Source: Flectobacillus roseus
GTDB taxonomy: Bacteria; Bacteroidota; Bacteroidia; Cytophagales; Spirosomataceae
Assembly (NCBI RefSeq): GCF_030056665.1
Contig: NZ_JASHIG010000015.1
DNA: 64,000 nucleotides
Reading direction: 5' to 3' (one strand)
Shown: one piece after another, positions 63,572 to 64,000 of the stretch
How positions within the stretch are numbered: the first letter of the stretch is position 1
How the letters are laid out: each line of letters begins with the position of its first letter
Notes under the pieces: generated by a model
Databases searched by the model: none
What the model was told of the DNA's origin: nothing
What the model saw: only the letters and a program-made list of their open reading frames with translations
Position numbers and translations under genes: made by a program

Positions 63572-63625
63572 TTACTAGTTCAAGACTTAGTCTTGGACTT
63601 ATTTTTCAAACAGTTTAGAAACTGT
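63572..63625. repeat. R3 palindromic repeat, copy 3
   Basis: CAAGACTTAGTCTTG (63581-63595) then ACAGTTTAGAAACTGT (63610-63625), the same pair of palindromes as at 43861-43912. Confidence 0.65.
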
Positions 63626-63632
63626 TTTACGA

Positions 63633-63821
63633 TCAATCTCGCCTCTCTCTCTTTCTTGTTAAAAAGCTTACAGAATTAAGTATAAAAACAAGGGTTGTGA
63701 TACACAAGCCAATAAGCTGCATTTGCGTAAAGTCCTTTGCAAAAAGTAACAGCACACCTATCGACACGATTGAACCTAATAACGAAAAGAAAAGTAGGGC
63801 ATTTTTCAGTGTAGTATTCAT
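63633..63821 (-). CDS. Small two-TM hypothetical protein
   Basis: 62 aa with two hydrophobic helices (residues about 8-30 and 36-55) and a charged tail TRKRERRD. No family recognised. It stands between an R3 repeat and a possible gene end on the same strand. Coding is plausible because the hydrophobic pattern and positive-inside tail are protein-like, but it is short. Confidence 0.45.
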   Translation of the reverse strand: MNTTLKNALLFFSLLGSIVSIGVLLLFAKDFTQMQLIGLCITTLVFILNSVSFLTRKRERRD

Positions 63822-63885
63822 GATAGTTATGATTTGGTTTAAAATAATCCTTTAATTCGTAATGATAGAAAAATGATTGGCTACA

Positions 63886-64000
63886 CTACCCGATTGTTTT
63901 AAGATTTATTAAAATTCGTTGAATAGCTAATTGAATGGCCTTGGTAAAAGGTTCAATCATTTTCTGTTTATAGAACTCTCTTATCAAGTTAAGTCCTCTT
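63886..64000 (-). CDS. Possible 3' end of a gene leaving the window
   Basis: On the - strand the frame is open from the window edge and ends at TAG (63888-63886), giving 37 residues including LIREFYKQKMIEPFTKAIQL. It looks protein-like, but chance could give an open stretch this short. No family can be named. Confidence 0.35.
   Translation of the reverse strand, partial: RGLNLIREFYKQKMIEPFTKAIQLAIQRILINLKTIG

Overview
The window is a piece of a Bacteroidetes chromosome, most likely Cytophagales (Spirosomaceae-like). The evidence is the low G+C content, the near absence of Shine-Dalgarno sequences, repeated TAnnTTTG -7 promoter elements (for example TATATTTG and TACTTTTG), a gldB homologue, a GT3-type glycogen synthase, geranylgeranylglyceryl-phosphate synthase, many SPII lipoproteins and DUF2795/DUF4382/DUF5672 proteins. 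I see no rRNA, tRNA, CRISPR array, complete insertion sequence or prophage.

Layout. 1-4.1 kb: a lipoprotein behind three evenly spaced metal-regulator-like boxes, two surface-polysaccharide-type genes (GT2, DUF5672) and an ATP-grasp ligase. 4.5-10 kb: leucyl aminopeptidase, DUF2795, an outer-membrane barrel, CutC, glycosylasparaginase. 10-16.7 kb: glycogen synthase, GH3-type acyl-adenylating enzyme, a barrel, GldB. 16.8-21.5 kb: MsbA-like ABC exporter coupled to a Fur-family regulator, LptF/G permease, EamA transporter. 21.7-28.4 kb: polytopic membrane protein, divergent MoxR/DUF58 pair, glutamate dehydrogenase divergent from a DksA-like regulator. 28.5-37.7 kb: M14 peptidase, holin-like protein, GGGPS, a NagZ/beta-lactamase-fold fusion, and prfB with a programmed +1 frameshift. 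38-45.6 kb: DUF4382 lipoprotein, lipoamide dehydrogenase, a secreted FAD oxidoreductase with a DnaA-box cluster inside its 3' end, YhdH oxidoreductase, HxlR, GyrI-like and VOC genes. 45.7-49.4 kb: a sulfate-assimilation cluster cysH-cysD-cysN with a four-helix-bundle pseudogene between cysD and cysN. 49.5-64 kb: AlbA_2 protein, a heme-fused copper-monooxygenase-like lipoprotein, Kup, a sugar-nucleotide epimerase, a barrel, asd, MTHFS with a 45-aa DUF2256 gene, and ileS.

The most unusual content is between the genes. At least four families of short inverted-repeat elements recur. R1 (five copies) is centred on a GCGGTCG palindrome with A and T tracts on its two sides, so it looks like a portable bidirectional terminator; stem changes in different copies are compensatory. 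R2 has inverted ends that carry a TAnnTTTG-like promoter element and usually lies directly upstream of a gene with that end pointing at it. R3 is a CAAGACT/AGTCTTG palindrome. R4 is MITE-like, and one complete copy is flanked by a 10-bp direct repeat. Together they suggest that short non-autonomous elements supply promoters and terminators in this genome.

Other points for follow-up are the box array with an exact 40-bp period at the left edge, the five DnaA-like boxes in about 150 bp, the heme-PHM-like fusion, and the broken four-helix-bundle gene inside the cys operon. Functional calls rest on motif recognition only; no database search was possible.
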